Below are positions 47,217 to 56,189 of a stretch of DNA of 64,000 nucleotides, one piece after another (the first letter of the stretch is position 1; the number at the start of each line of letters is the position of its first letter). This stretch comes from RYN-133 sp963754285. Lineage in GTDB: Bacteria > Actinomycetota > Actinomycetes > Mycobacteriales > Jatrophihabitantaceae. The notes below the pieces were generated by a model. It saw only the letters and a program-made list of their open reading frames with translations. It was not told the DNA's origin and made no database searches. The translations under genes and the position numbers were made by a program. Location of the stretch: positions 310,001 to 374,000 of the forward strand of contig CAVWFN010000007.1 of NCBI GenBank assembly GCA_963754285.1. The letters run 5' to 3'.

Positions 47217-48110
47217 TCAGTTGATCGACGCTGCGACCCCGTCGAGGATGTCGTGCTCGCTCACGAGGAGTTCGCGGGCGCCCGAGCGTTCGAGCACCGT
47301 CCGCAGCACCAGCGCTCCGGCCGCGATCACGTCGACGCGCCCGGGATGAATGGCGGTGATCGCCGCCCGGCCGTCATGGTCGAGCGCGAGCAGACGGTCG
47401 GTGACTTCGGCGACCTGCGGCATCGACAACCGCGCGCCGTGGATGCGGTCAGGGCGGTACTCGTCGAGGCCCAAAGCGATCGCGGCGACAGTGGTGATCG
47501 TGCCGGCGACGCCGACCGCGTCGTGAGCTTCGCGGAAGGGGACGTCGTGTTCGGCGCGATCGAGTGCCGACGACACGTCGCGGACGAGGGCGTCGATCTG
47601 ATCCGACGTCGGCGGATCGTCGTGCAGGTGACGCTCCGTCATGCGTACCGAGCCGACGTCCATGCTGTGTGCTCGCAGCGGATCCGGGCCCATTACGAGC
47701 TCGGTCGAACCGCCGCCCAAGTCGACGAGCAGGATCGGTTGGCGGAGATCCGGCACCGCTCCGAGGGCGCCGGCGTAGGACAGCGCAGCCTCCTCGGCGC
47801 CGCTGATCACCTCGGGATCGACACCGAGAGTTGCTTGCACCATCGACACGAACTCGGCGCGATTGGTCGCGTCACGCGTCGCGCTGGTGGCGATCATGCG
47901 CGTCCGCTCGACGTCGAGCCGGGCGATCGTGGCGGCATAGTCGACGAGAGCGGTGCGGGTGCGGTCGAGAGCCTCCGGAGCGAGGGTGCCCGTTCGGTCG
48001 ACGTCCTGCCCGAGGCGGACGATGCGCATCTCGCGGTGCAGCTCGCGATCGCCATCGCGCACGAGCAGCCGGATCGAGTTGGTGCCGCAGTCGATTGCCG
48101 CTACGCGCAC
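47217..48110 (-). CDS. ppx: Exopolyphosphatase/GppA-type phosphatase
   Basis: 297 residues from GTG 48110. ASKHA fold motifs: VAAIDCGTNSIRLLV, LLVDLGGGSTELV and AVGVAGTITTVAAIALG. This is the short actinobacterial Ppx1/Ppx2 type that hydrolyses polyphosphate or (p)ppGpp. It overlaps the DUF501 gene by ten bases at the end of the eno-ftsB-DUF501-ppx cluster. Confidence 0.9.
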   Translation of the reverse strand: MRVAAIDCGTNSIRLLVRDGDRELHREMRIVRLGQDVDRTGTLAPEALDRTRTALVDYAATIARLDVERTRMIATSATRDATNRAEFVSMVQATLGVDPEVISGAEEAALSYAGALGAVPDLRQPILLVDLGGGSTELVMGPDPLRAHSMDVGSVRMTERHLHDDPPTSDQIDALVRDVSSALDRAEHDVPFREAHDAVGVAGTITTVAAIALGLDEYRPDRIHGARLSMPQVAEVTDRLLALDHDGRAAITAIHPGRVDVIAAGALVLRTVLERSGARELLVSEHDILDGVAASIN

Positions 48111-48577
48111 GGCCCGTCCGCCCACCAGTCGCCCAACAGCTCGAGTGCCTCGTCGCCGAGCGGATTGATGCCGCGCCCGACGGCAAGCGTGTGCGCGACC
48201 AGCACGTGCAGGCACTTGACCCGATTCGGCATGCCTCCCGCGCTGATGCCCGCGATCTCGTCGACGTGGCCGATCTGCTCGCGCCGGGCGAGGTAGCCGT
48301 CGTGCGCGGCGCGATACCTCTCGGCGAGGTCGTCATCGGCGGCCAGGCGCTCGGTCATCTCCCGCATCAAGCCGGACGCTTCGAGCCGCCCGATGGCCGA
48401 GGCCGCCCGCGGGCAGGTCAGGTAGTACAGCGTCGGGAACGGAGTGCCGTCGGGCAGCCGCGGCGAGGTCTCGACGACATCGGGGTTGCCGCACGGGCAA
48501 CGATGCGCCACAGACCGCATGGCTCGCGGCTCACGTCCGAGCTGCGCCGCAACGATCTCTCGATCGTGGTCGTTCAC
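48101..48577 (-). CDS. DUF501 family protein
   Basis: 158 residues from ATG 48577, four bases overlapping the ftsB-like gene. Cysteine-bearing start HRCPCGNPDVVETSPRLPDG and the conserved TLYYLTCPRAASAIGRLE and GGMPNRVKCLHVLVAH segments define DUF501. The family always lies between ftsB and ppx in actinobacteria; function unknown. Confidence 0.9.
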   Translation of the reverse strand: MNDHDREIVAAQLGREPRAMRSVAHRCPCGNPDVVETSPRLPDGTPFPTLYYLTCPRAASAIGRLEASGLMREMTERLAADDDLAERYRAAHDGYLARREQIGHVDEIAGISAGGMPNRVKCLHVLVAHTLAVGRGINPLGDEALELLGDWWADGPCA

Positions 48578-48978
48578 TGCTGTGAGTCGGCGCGGGTGAC
48601 GCTGTTCCAGAGTTTGATGTTCCAGCCGGCCTGATCGGTCGTGTGCGCGCCGTCGCCGGCGGTCTTGACGATGTCGTTCTTCTGACCGCGGTCGACGACG
48701 ACATAGACCGTGTCACCCGGCATCGCGTACTGCAGCCGCTGCCGCGCCTGCGCCTGGACGTAGCCAGGGTCGCCCCAGCGGTCGATCTGCTGGGTCAGCT
48801 GGGTGACGCGCGCCTTGTCGTCCTTGAGCTTCTGGGCCGCATCGCTGAGCGCGCTGCGGCTTTGGAAGTAACGGTTCAGCGGTGACGCGAGCACGACGAG
48901 CAACAGGACGACCAGCGTGCCGAGCACGAGGGCACGACCGGTGACCGCGCGGCGGGGACGGCGGGAGGTTGTCGTCAT
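48574..48978 (-). CDS. FtsB/DivIC-type septum protein
   Basis: 134 residues from ATG 48978, whose first base overlaps the enolase stop (TGATG). Basic cytoplasmic start, one membrane helix (ALVLGTLVVLLLVVLASPL), then a coiled coil (residues 45-70) and WGDPGYVQAQARQRLQYAMPG, the FtsB/DivIC signature. Part of the divisome FtsQ-FtsL-FtsB bridge. Confidence 0.88.
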   Translation of the reverse strand: MTTTSRRPRRAVTGRALVLGTLVVLLLVVLASPLNRYFQSRSALSDAAQKLKDDKARVTQLTQQIDRWGDPGYVQAQARQRLQYAMPGDTVYVVVDRGQKNDIVKTAGDGAHTTDQAGWNIKLWNSVTRADSQQ

Positions 48979-50267
48979 CAGGCCTGCGCGCTCGCGTCGA
49001 AGCGTGGGAATGCGCCGGCGCCGGCATAGCGTGCCGCGTCGTCGAGTTCGTCTTCGATGCGCAGCAGCTGGTTGTACTTCGCGACGCGCTCGCTGCGCGC
49101 CGGCGCGCCGGTCTTGATCTGTCCGCAGTTCACTGCGACCGCGAGGTCGGCGATGGTGGTGTCCTCGGTCTCGCCGGAGCGGTGGCTCATCATGCAGCGG
49201 TATCCGTGCCGATGCGCGAGGTCGACTGCGTCGAAGGTCTCGGTGAGCGTGCCGATCTGGTTCACCTTGACCAGCAACGCGTTCGCCGCGCCGTTCTCGA
49301 TGCCGCGCGCGATCCGCTCGGAGTTGGTGACGAACAGGTCGTCGCCGACCAGTTGCACCTTGTCGTCGAGTTGCTCGGTGAGCCCGCCCCAACCGTCCCA
49401 GTCTTCTTCGTCGAGCGGGTCTTCGATCGACACGATCGGGTAGCTGTCGACGAGGCCGACGTAGTACTCGATCATCTTCTCGGCCGAGGTCGGCGAGCCC
49501 TCGAACGTGTACGAGCCGTCAGCGAAGAACTCGGACGCGGCCACGTCCAGAGCGAGTGCGATGTCGGTGCCGACCGAGAGCCCGGTCGTGCCGATCGCTT
49601 CGACGATGAGATCGAGTGCTGCCCGGTTCGAGTCGAGGTTCGGTGCGAATCCGCCCTCGTCGCCGAGCCCGGTCGACAGCCCGCGTGATTTCAAGACGGA
49701 CTTCAGCGCGTGGTAGACCTCGGTGCCCGTGCGCAACGCCTCGGCGAAAGTCGGCGCACCGATCGGCGCGATCATGAACTCTTGGACGTCGACGTTGGAG
49801 TCGGCGTGCGCGCCGCCGTTGAGGATGTTCATCATCGGGACGGGCAGCAGGAACGCGTTCGGGCCGCCGAGATAGCGGAACAGCGGCAGGTCGGCGCTGC
49901 TCGCGGCCGCCTTCGCGACGGCGAGCGAGACGCCGAGGATGGCGTTCGCGCCGAGCCGCGACTTGTCGGGCGTGCCGTCGAGATCGCGCAGCACCTGGTC
50001 GACCAGGCGCTGTTCGCTGGCTTCGAAGCCGACGAGTTCGGGACCGATCGTGTCGAGCACGCCGGCGACCGCGTTGCGCACGCCCTTGCCGCCGTAGCGC
50101 TCGCCGCCGTCGCGCAGTTCAACGGCTTCGAACCGTCCGGTCGACGCGCCGCTGGGCACGGCGGCGCGCGAGAACGTCCCGTCGTCCAACGCGACTTCGA
50201 CCTCGACGGTGGGATTGCCACGCGAGTCGAGGATCTCTCGTGCCCCGACGGCCTCGATGCATGCCAT
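48978..50267 (-). CDS. eno: Enolase
   Basis: 429 residues from ATG 50267. Converts 2-phosphoglycerate to phosphoenolpyruvate in glycolysis. Signatures: IEAVGAREILDSRGNPTVEV, LGDEGGFAPN, SIEDPLDEEDWDGW with magnesium ligands, and MMSHRSGETEDTTIADLAV. First gene of the eno-ftsB-DUF501-ppx unit, all joined by overlaps. Confidence 0.97.
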   Translation of the reverse strand: MACIEAVGAREILDSRGNPTVEVEVALDDGTFSRAAVPSGASTGRFEAVELRDGGERYGGKGVRNAVAGVLDTIGPELVGFEASEQRLVDQVLRDLDGTPDKSRLGANAILGVSLAVAKAAASSADLPLFRYLGGPNAFLLPVPMMNILNGGAHADSNVDVQEFMIAPIGAPTFAEALRTGTEVYHALKSVLKSRGLSTGLGDEGGFAPNLDSNRAALDLIVEAIGTTGLSVGTDIALALDVAASEFFADGSYTFEGSPTSAEKMIEYYVGLVDSYPIVSIEDPLDEEDWDGWGGLTEQLDDKVQLVGDDLFVTNSERIARGIENGAANALLVKVNQIGTLTETFDAVDLAHRHGYRCMMSHRSGETEDTTIADLAVAVNCGQIKTGAPARSERVAKYNQLLRIEDELDDAARYAGAGAFPRFDASAQA

Positions 50268-50311
50268 AGGGCCAACCCTAACGGCCCGCTAACCCCAGAC
50301 CCGTCCCGACT

Positions 50312-50381
50312 CGCGAGTGGTCATTTATGCAGCGAGTGGTCACATATTTCTGACCACTCGCGCGATAAGTGACCACTCGCG
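50312..50381. repeat. 70-bp GTGGTCA palindromic element (family B, copy 2)
   Basis: Same plan as 30519-30589: two CGAGTGGTCA words (50313 and about 50332) face two TGACCACTCG words (50351 and 50370). Lies between mazG and eno, which are on the same strand, so it may separate their transcripts. Confidence 0.8.
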
Positions 50382-50392
50382 GGAAGGCGATG

Positions 50393-51020
50393 TCAGGGCG
50401 TGGCCGACTCGGTGGCCTCGGCCGCGAGGATCGCGTCGCGGTACGCGCGCGTGGTGCGGCGCAGCGCGGTCTCCGGATCGATGCCCGCGGCGACCGCCTC
50501 TTGGACGATCGCGAACAGGCGCGCCCCGACCTCGTCCTCATCCGAGACCGTGAGGTCGAGCCCGGCTCGATTCGCCCGGGCGACGAGCTTGGCGCTCAGC
50601 GCGAGCGCCGGCTGCGCGAGCGGCACTCCGTCGACGGCGGACGTGCGGCCCTTCTCGGCGATCTTGCTCCGCTCCCACGTCTCGTTCAGCGTCGCCGCGT
50701 CGGTGCGTGCTCCGTCCGCGAACACGTGCGGATGCCGACGCACCAGCTTGTCGACCAAATCGGCCGCGACGTCCTCGATCGAGTACGGGATCGGATTCCT
50801 CTTCGGCCAGTCGGGCGTGGAAGAGCACCTGCAGCAAAAGGTCGCCGAGTTCTTCACGAAGCAGTGTGCGGTCGCCGCGCTCGATCGCTTCGAGCACCTC
50901 GTAGGTCTCTTCGAGCAGGTAGCGCGCCAGCGACTCGTGCGTCTGTTCCGCGTCCCAGGGACAGCCCCCGGGCGAGCGCAACCGGTCCATCACCTCGACG
51001 GCGCGCTCGAGTTGCGACAT
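50393..51020 (-). pseudogene. mazG: MazG nucleotide pyrophosphohydrolase, split by a one-base insertion
   Basis: From ATG 51020: MDRLRSPGGCPWDAEQTHES and the metal-binding LLREELGDLLLQVLFHARL of the MazG domain. The frame slips in the GGG at 50787-50789 (plus strand). With one base dropped it runs YSIEDVAADLVDKLVRRHPH to 50393, giving 208 residues. MazG hydrolyses aberrant NTPs and limits mutation. As written, the ExxE part and the KxxRRHPHVF part are in different frames. Confidence 0.85.
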
Positions 51021-51022
51021 CG

Positions 51023-51652
51023 TCAGGATTTGCCGAAGTGCACGAACGGCGGTGCACCCGCTGCGGGGTTCTTGGCGACCGAAGTGACGCCGAGCGTCTT
51101 CGGGTCCCAGGTGCCGTAGCGCGGGCTGATGTCGATCTTGGTCTTCGTCGCGACGATCGCGCCGATGAACGCGTTGTTCGCCTGACCCGACTCGAACAGG
51201 TTGAACGCCTTCGCGGCGTCGGCGCGCTTCGCGAGTCGCTCGATCAGCACGGTGAGCAGTGCGTACTGCTCGTCCTGGAGGGCGAAGAACCCCGACGCGT
51301 ACCCGTGCCCACGGTTGGCCTTGACCACCTGGGCCGGCAGTCCCGAGTCGCTGACCACGCTACGAGCCGCGTTGAGCTCGTCGGTGCTCGCCGCGCCACC
51401 CCTGCTCGCAATCGCCGCCTTGATCAGCTCGTTGCGCACCCAGGTCGTCAGCGCATTCAGCTTCGGGACGACCTGACCGCTTTGATCGGTGTAGGGCGCC
51501 GAACCCGGCTCCACCAGGCCGGCGAGCGCCGAGTCCGACAGCGTCGCGCTGCCCACCTCGGCGGCCTGACCGATCTTGGTCCGGCACGCCGTCAGGGTGC
51601 TCAGCGCAAGAACGGCAAGCGCGAGGACGGTCAGGACGCGGCGAAATCTCAC
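51023..51652 (-). CDS. SurA-N-like lipoprotein
   Basis: 209 residues from GTG 51652. Signal and lipobox: VLALAVLALSTLTAC. The mature part has the helical SurA N-terminal chaperone pattern (AEVGSATLSDSALAGLVE, LNALTTWVRNELIKAA, ARSVVSDSG) and no peptidyl-prolyl isomerase core. Lies two bases before mazG, a position shared with SurA-like genes in other actinomycetes. Likely a folding helper outside the membrane. Confidence 0.78.
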   Translation of the reverse strand: MRFRRVLTVLALAVLALSTLTACRTKIGQAAEVGSATLSDSALAGLVEPGSAPYTDQSGQVVPKLNALTTWVRNELIKAAIASRGGAASTDELNAARSVVSDSGLPAQVVKANRGHGYASGFFALQDEQYALLTVLIERLAKRADAAKAFNLFESGQANNAFIGAIVATKTKIDISPRYGTWDPKTLGVTSVAKNPAAGAPPFVHFGKS

Positions 51653-51732
51653 GCTGCACACAATCTCATGGACAATGCCCGCCGTCCGCGTGCGGGTGCC
51701 CGGCACCGTCACCGCGACGACGGCCGGCCGGC

Positions 51733-52114
51733 GCAATCTGCATCACTGATGCACTCGGTCACCTCTGGCTCACCGAACGGATCACTGATGCACTTCGATG
51801 CCCCGCCCCTGGCGGGCAACGGCCACAGCGCCCCGCCCCTGGCGGACAACGGCCACAGAGACCCGTCCCGGCAGACTTTGCACCCGGCGATGTCGCTGCC
51901 CGCCCGTCCCAGCCGACTTTGCACCCGGCGATGTCGCTGCCCGCCCGTCCCAGCCGACTTTGCACCCGGCGATGTCGCCGACCGCCGCAATGTCGACTCC
52001 GCGAGCGACGATGCCGGGTGCAAAGTCGCCAGCCAGACGCCCGGCGCCGCAATCTGCATCAGTGATGCACTCGGTCACCTCTGGCTCACCGAACGGATCA
52101 TTGATGCACTTCGA
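51733..52114. repeat. 66-bp direct repeat pair with TGATGCA dyads
   Basis: 51733-51798 and 52049-52114 are nearly identical, 316 bases apart. Each starts GCAATCTGCATCA and ends TGATGCACTTCGA, and holds TGCATCA/TGATGCA words that make a dyad (TGCATCANTGATGCA). Between them, 51801-51830 and 51831-51859 are a 30-bp tandem pair starting CCCCGCCCCTGGCGG. No gene is seen in this 586-base region (51653-52238). Confidence 0.8.
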
Positions 52115-52214
52115 ACCAAGCTAAGCCGTCCCGCCCCGACTTTGCACCCGGCAATGTCGCCGACGGCCGCCCAATCGACTCGGTGAGCGACGATGCCGAG
52201 TGCAAGGTCGCGAG
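51874..52214. repeat. Array of 41-bp palindromic repeats (family A, locus 2)
   Basis: GACTTTGCACCCGGCGATGT begins at 51874, 51915 and 51956, exactly 41 bases apart, followed by an inverted copy near 51998-52030. A second hairpin pair lies at 52139-52214. Same core and same period as the array at 22143-22528, 30 kb away. Sits in the divergent spacer before the MmcQ gene. Confidence 0.85.
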
Positions 52215-52238
52215 GACGAGCGACTCTAGGGTGGGTGC

Positions 52239-52586
52239 GTGGATCGCTCGGACATCGTCGACTACTGCTTGAGCAAGCCCGGCGCCTGGCTCGACAACCC
52301 GTGGGGCGAGGGCGACCACGTCGCCAAGGTGGGCGACAAGATCTTCTGCTTCTACGGCGGCGACCGGCTTGCGATCACCGTCAAGAACACCCGCGAAGCC
52401 GTCGCCGAGTGGCGCGACCGGTACCCCGACCACGCCGGTCCCGCTGCCTACCTGCACAAACAGCTCTGGAACCAGATCGTGCTCGAGGGCGCAGGTGCAC
52501 CGGACGAGGACGACATGCGCGAGCTGATCGACGACTCGTACGCCCTCGTGGTGGCGAGCCTGCCGAAGTCGAAGCGCCCGCTCTGA
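52239..52586 (+). CDS. MmcQ/YjbR family DNA-binding-like protein
   Basis: 115 residues from GTG 52239. Family pattern: DYCLSKPGAWLDNPWGEGDHVAKVGDKIF near the start (GAxxD-P-WG), FYGGDRLAITVK, and LHKQLWNQIVLEG. CyaY-like fold; function unknown. The hairpin at 52584-52615 starts at its stop codon. Confidence 0.85.
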   Translation: MDRSDIVDYCLSKPGAWLDNPWGEGDHVAKVGDKIFCFYGGDRLAITVKNTREAVAEWRDRYPDHAGPAAYLHKQLWNQIVLEGAGAPDEDDMRELIDDSYALVVASLPKSKRPL

Positions 52587-52615
52587 GCCGGCCCGGGATC
52601 TCCCGGGCCGGCTCA
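52584..52615. terminator. Perfect 15-bp hairpin between convergent genes
   Basis: TGAGCCGGCCCGGGA and its exact complement separated by two bases, starting in the MmcQ stop and ending five bases before the peptidase stop. No T-tract on either side, as usual in high-G+C genomes. Confidence 0.65.
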
Positions 52616-52620
52616 GTGCG

Positions 52621-55600
52621 TCAGGAACCGACCTTGTAGCGGTACGGGATCCGCACCATCTGGTCGCTGCCGAACACGTCGGTGTTCAGGTTCTGCACTT
52701 CGAGGTACCCGGACACGATCTCGCCTGCCTCATCGGCCGTCGGCGTGAACGCGACGTGGATCGTCGTCGTTGCGCCCGGGGCGACGACCGCCGACTGCGT
52801 CGGATCGAACACGTTCGGGCTGTTCGGATCCGTGGCGTTGTCCCAGATGTTGCCGCCGGTCGCCTGGACGTCGTCGTTGATCGTCTTCGTCGTCGCGAAC
52901 GCCGAGCACGAGAACGTCGCCCCGTTGGTCGTCGTCTTGAACGGACCGATGAGCGTCGGACCGCACGACCATCCGCTCGCAGGAACATCGCGAGAGGTCA
53001 GCGTCGCCGTGACGGTCTTGCCGACGCCCGACCCGATCTCCGGACGGCCGAACGACGGTGACGTCGACATCCGGATCCGCTTCGACGCATTGGCCACCAT
53101 CGTGAACGACGAACTCGCCGGTGGGACGAGTGCCTGCGGGTCGGAACTCGTGATCGGCAACGTCCCGTTGTTGTCGCCGAGGAACCCGAGCGAGTACGTC
53201 GAGGCGAACGGCTCTCGCGCGTCGATGTAGTAGATCTCCGGCGAGTTACCGGTGTTCTTCACCTGCACGGTTGCGTTGTGCGTCGTCCCGGCGCCGATCA
53301 CCGTCGACCCGCTGTTCGGCACACCCGTGTGGGTGACGTGCACCGTGTTGAACGAGACCGTTCCGTTCAGCGGCGTCCCGACCTTGCCGGACGAGCTTCC
53401 GAAGGCCGACACGATCGACACCTCCCACCGGCCGGGCTGCGGACTACGCCACGACATGTGCATCGTCTTGCGCGGGGTGAACGTGGGCGTCGACTGCGTC
53501 AGGTCGCCGAAGACCGAGTCCTGGGCATCGACGACCGTGTGGTTCGGGTCGATCAACTGGCCGAACATCGTGTAGCCGGCGTCGCGCACCCGGATGTCGA
53601 CGTCCAGGTCCTTCATGCCCTTCGGCACCGAGAACGCATAGACCAATTGCTGGCCGAACTGCGCATTGCGCCCGTTGCCGCCCGTGAGCGTTCCACTGAA
53701 GTGGCCGGGCTTGCGCACAGTGGCTGCCACGGTCGATCGGGTGAGGATCGGCACTGCACCGACGCCTGTACCGAAGTAGACCGACTCGCCACGATCACCC
53801 GGATGCGCCGGGGTGCGGTAATGCACGGTGAACGTCTTGGCCGCACCGGGCGCGAGCGTGGCCGAACCCGGCTGCACGCCTCCCGGCAGAACAGTCAGCT
53901 TCTGCACCGAGGCCGAGATCGTGATCGGGCCCGAGTACTTGTCCGATCCCGGACGCGAGAAGTAGATCGCGCGCCAGCGACCGGCCTGCGGGTTACGGAC
54001 CTGCACCTGGCTGAAGCCGAGCGGTGCGCCCTGCGGATCGGAGTCGTTGGCGACCTTTCCGCTCGGGTCGAACAGCACCTCGGACACGGTCTGCGAACTG
54101 TCGCTCGGGTTGGCCGGATAGCCGAGCCGTGCGACGAGTCGCTGGTAACCGTGCGGGACGGTGAAATCGTGCTCGACGTAGGGCTCGGGGTTGCCGTCGA
54201 GCCAGTACGTGAACGTCGGCGTGCTCGGCGAGTTCGGGTGGTAGGTGACGGTCGTGCTCATGACCGACTTCATCGCACCGAAGCGACGCACCACCGGGTG
54301 CACCGTGTGACGCGACGTGCCGAGGTTGCGCACCGTCACCTTCGCCGTGTGCGCCGAGTTGGCGGCAGCGGTCGTCTCGATCTTGCCGGGCGAGACGAAC
54401 AGGTTGTTGCCCACGTGGTGCCCGGCGCGGCCGACCGAACGTGCGAGCTGGACGGCCCGCGAGGCATTCACGAGCCCCGCGCCCTCGTCCTGTGCCGGCA
54501 CGCCGAGATCGGTCGCGCTGCTCGTGATGATGGTCTTCACCAGCGCCGGGGACGGCGTGCGGTTGCCGTGCGTCTCGCGGTAGGACTGGATGACCAGGGC
54601 AACCACGCCGGCAGTCAACGGGCACGACTGGCTGGTGCCACCGAAGTCCTCGATCGGCGGCGAGTGCGGCGCGCCGGTGATGCTCGCGCACTCGAAGTAC
54701 ATGTTCGTGTTCGACGAACAGTTCGCCCAGCCACCGAACCCTGGCGCGATCACGTCCGGGCCGTTGGGGCCGGCCTCGGTGAAGCCGGAGCTCGACAGCG
54801 TTGCGACGTTGTTGTTCTCGTAGCCCTTGTAGTGACCGAGCCGGTAGCCGTGCTCCGAGAGCTGCGCGTAGTCCTGGAACGAGGTCGACGCGGCGACGCC
54901 GATGACGCCCTTGGCGTCGGACGCCGGCGATCCGGTGGTGTTCGTGATGCCGGAGTCACCGGTGCTGGCCACCACGCTGATCCCGTGGGCCACTGCCTCG
55001 GAGTCGAACAGCGCGATCGGGTCGTCGCCCGGGTTGCCGACCGGGTTTCCGCCGAAGGACTCGGACAGCACGTTGACGTGGTCGTGCGAGACGGCCCAGT
55101 CCATGCCCTGCAGGATCTCGCTCGTCAGTGCCGCAGCAACGACGCCGAAGACCTTCATGACCGCGACGCTCGCGCCGGGCGCGACACCGCGGATCTTGAT
55201 GTCGCAGTTCTTGGGCAGCGGCAGATTCGGGTTCACGGCCTTGCTGAGGTCGTAGGTCGTGCGGCCCTGGGCGATCAGCGAACTGGCGTCACCGAACGCC
55301 TCGCCTCCGCCGGTCGGGAAGTTCAGACCCTCGCCGGTGAAGTCGCGGTAGTCGAAGATCGCGTGCTGTCCGTTGGGACGGATGTAGTCGCGGATGTTGT
55401 CCTGCAGGCCGTCCGGGAACACGGCGATCCGCACGCCCTTGCCGGTCGCGCCGTAGTGCGTGCGGTCGGCGCGGATGACGTGCAACGCCTGCGGCTGCAG
55501 CAGCGGGTGCTTCGCGGTGCCGCAGATGCCGGGAGTCTTGTTGACCTGCGCGGCACGTGGCTGCGCTGCTGCCGCTGCGGCGGCGCGCTGAGCAGCAGGC

Positions 55601-56064
55601 AGGTGGACGGTGGTGTCGGGCACGACCGCGCGCACCGCGGGGTCGGCCGTCAGGCGGTCGCGCTCTGCTGAGGAGACCGACGCCGACAGCGCGTTGACGA
55701 ACCGGAAGCTGTGCAGGTTCGGCGCCTTGAGCCGGACGAGCTCGCTGTGGATCGCCGACTGGGCGTGGGCCAGGCTCGTCGCGCGGGAGCGCAGCCCGCT
55801 GTCGCCGTGGCCGAGCTGCGCCGGGAACTGGTTGCGCAGCAGGATGATCACCCGATGGTCGGGGTTCTTCGAGTACGCCGCGATCTGCTTCGCGGTGAGG
55901 TTCGTCCGGTGGATGTGCACCGCGCTCGACCGGGCAGGCGCTGCGGACGACGGTGCGGCCAAACCGGTTGCCAGTCCGGCGACCGTGGCCGCGCAGACAG
56001 CGGCGGCCAACACCCGCCTCGAAATGTGGAACGACTGTGACCGAGGCGAGCGGATGATCTTCAC
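52621..56064 (-). CDS. Secreted S8-like serine peptidase lacking the usual histidine
   Basis: 1147 residues from GTG 56064 behind GAAGGA. Sec signal (VLAAAVCAATVAGLATGLAA then APSSAA), a propeptide-like region to about residue 170, then a subtilase core. The Asp region is RIAVFPDGLQDN, the oxyanion Asn lies in SESFGGNP, and the nucleophile in GGTSQSCPLTAGVVAL. Where HGTHVAG is expected the sequence is GGGEAFGDASSLIAQG, with no His; E and D sit in an E-x3-D spacing. About 550 C-terminal residues are beta-rich (Fn3-like and PPC-like). It is probably cell-surface or secreted; activity is uncertain. Confidence 0.8.
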   Translation of the reverse strand: MKIIRSPRSQSFHISRRVLAAAVCAATVAGLATGLAAPSSAAPARSSAVHIHRTNLTAKQIAAYSKNPDHRVIILLRNQFPAQLGHGDSGLRSRATSLAHAQSAIHSELVRLKAPNLHSFRFVNALSASVSSAERDRLTADPAVRAVVPDTTVHLPAAQRAAAAAAAQPRAAQVNKTPGICGTAKHPLLQPQALHVIRADRTHYGATGKGVRIAVFPDGLQDNIRDYIRPNGQHAIFDYRDFTGEGLNFPTGGGEAFGDASSLIAQGRTTYDLSKAVNPNLPLPKNCDIKIRGVAPGASVAVMKVFGVVAAALTSEILQGMDWAVSHDHVNVLSESFGGNPVGNPGDDPIALFDSEAVAHGISVVASTGDSGITNTTGSPASDAKGVIGVAASTSFQDYAQLSEHGYRLGHYKGYENNNVATLSSSGFTEAGPNGPDVIAPGFGGWANCSSNTNMYFECASITGAPHSPPIEDFGGTSQSCPLTAGVVALVIQSYRETHGNRTPSPALVKTIITSSATDLGVPAQDEGAGLVNASRAVQLARSVGRAGHHVGNNLFVSPGKIETTAAANSAHTAKVTVRNLGTSRHTVHPVVRRFGAMKSVMSTTVTYHPNSPSTPTFTYWLDGNPEPYVEHDFTVPHGYQRLVARLGYPANPSDSSQTVSEVLFDPSGKVANDSDPQGAPLGFSQVQVRNPQAGRWRAIYFSRPGSDKYSGPITISASVQKLTVLPGGVQPGSATLAPGAAKTFTVHYRTPAHPGDRGESVYFGTGVGAVPILTRSTVAATVRKPGHFSGTLTGGNGRNAQFGQQLVYAFSVPKGMKDLDVDIRVRDAGYTMFGQLIDPNHTVVDAQDSVFGDLTQSTPTFTPRKTMHMSWRSPQPGRWEVSIVSAFGSSSGKVGTPLNGTVSFNTVHVTHTGVPNSGSTVIGAGTTHNATVQVKNTGNSPEIYYIDAREPFASTYSLGFLGDNNGTLPITSSDPQALVPPASSSFTMVANASKRIRMSTSPSFGRPEIGSGVGKTVTATLTSRDVPASGWSCGPTLIGPFKTTTNGATFSCSAFATTKTINDDVQATGGNIWDNATDPNSPNVFDPTQSAVVAPGATTTIHVAFTPTADEAGEIVSGYLEVQNLNTDVFGSDQMVRIPYRYKVGS

Positions 56065-56189
56065 GTATGGCGTCCTTCGGGGTCGGATCGTGAGGCCAGC
56101 GAACCGTATATTGATCACGTCCCAATACGGAACGAACCGAGCAAAAGTTCAACCTGAGCGGTACTCAGCCAATTGCCAGTTTCGGCAGC

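Noticed and set aside
51874..52030. Possible CRISPR array (exact 41-bp period)
   Set aside because: The whole 41-bp unit is repeated, so there are no unique spacers.
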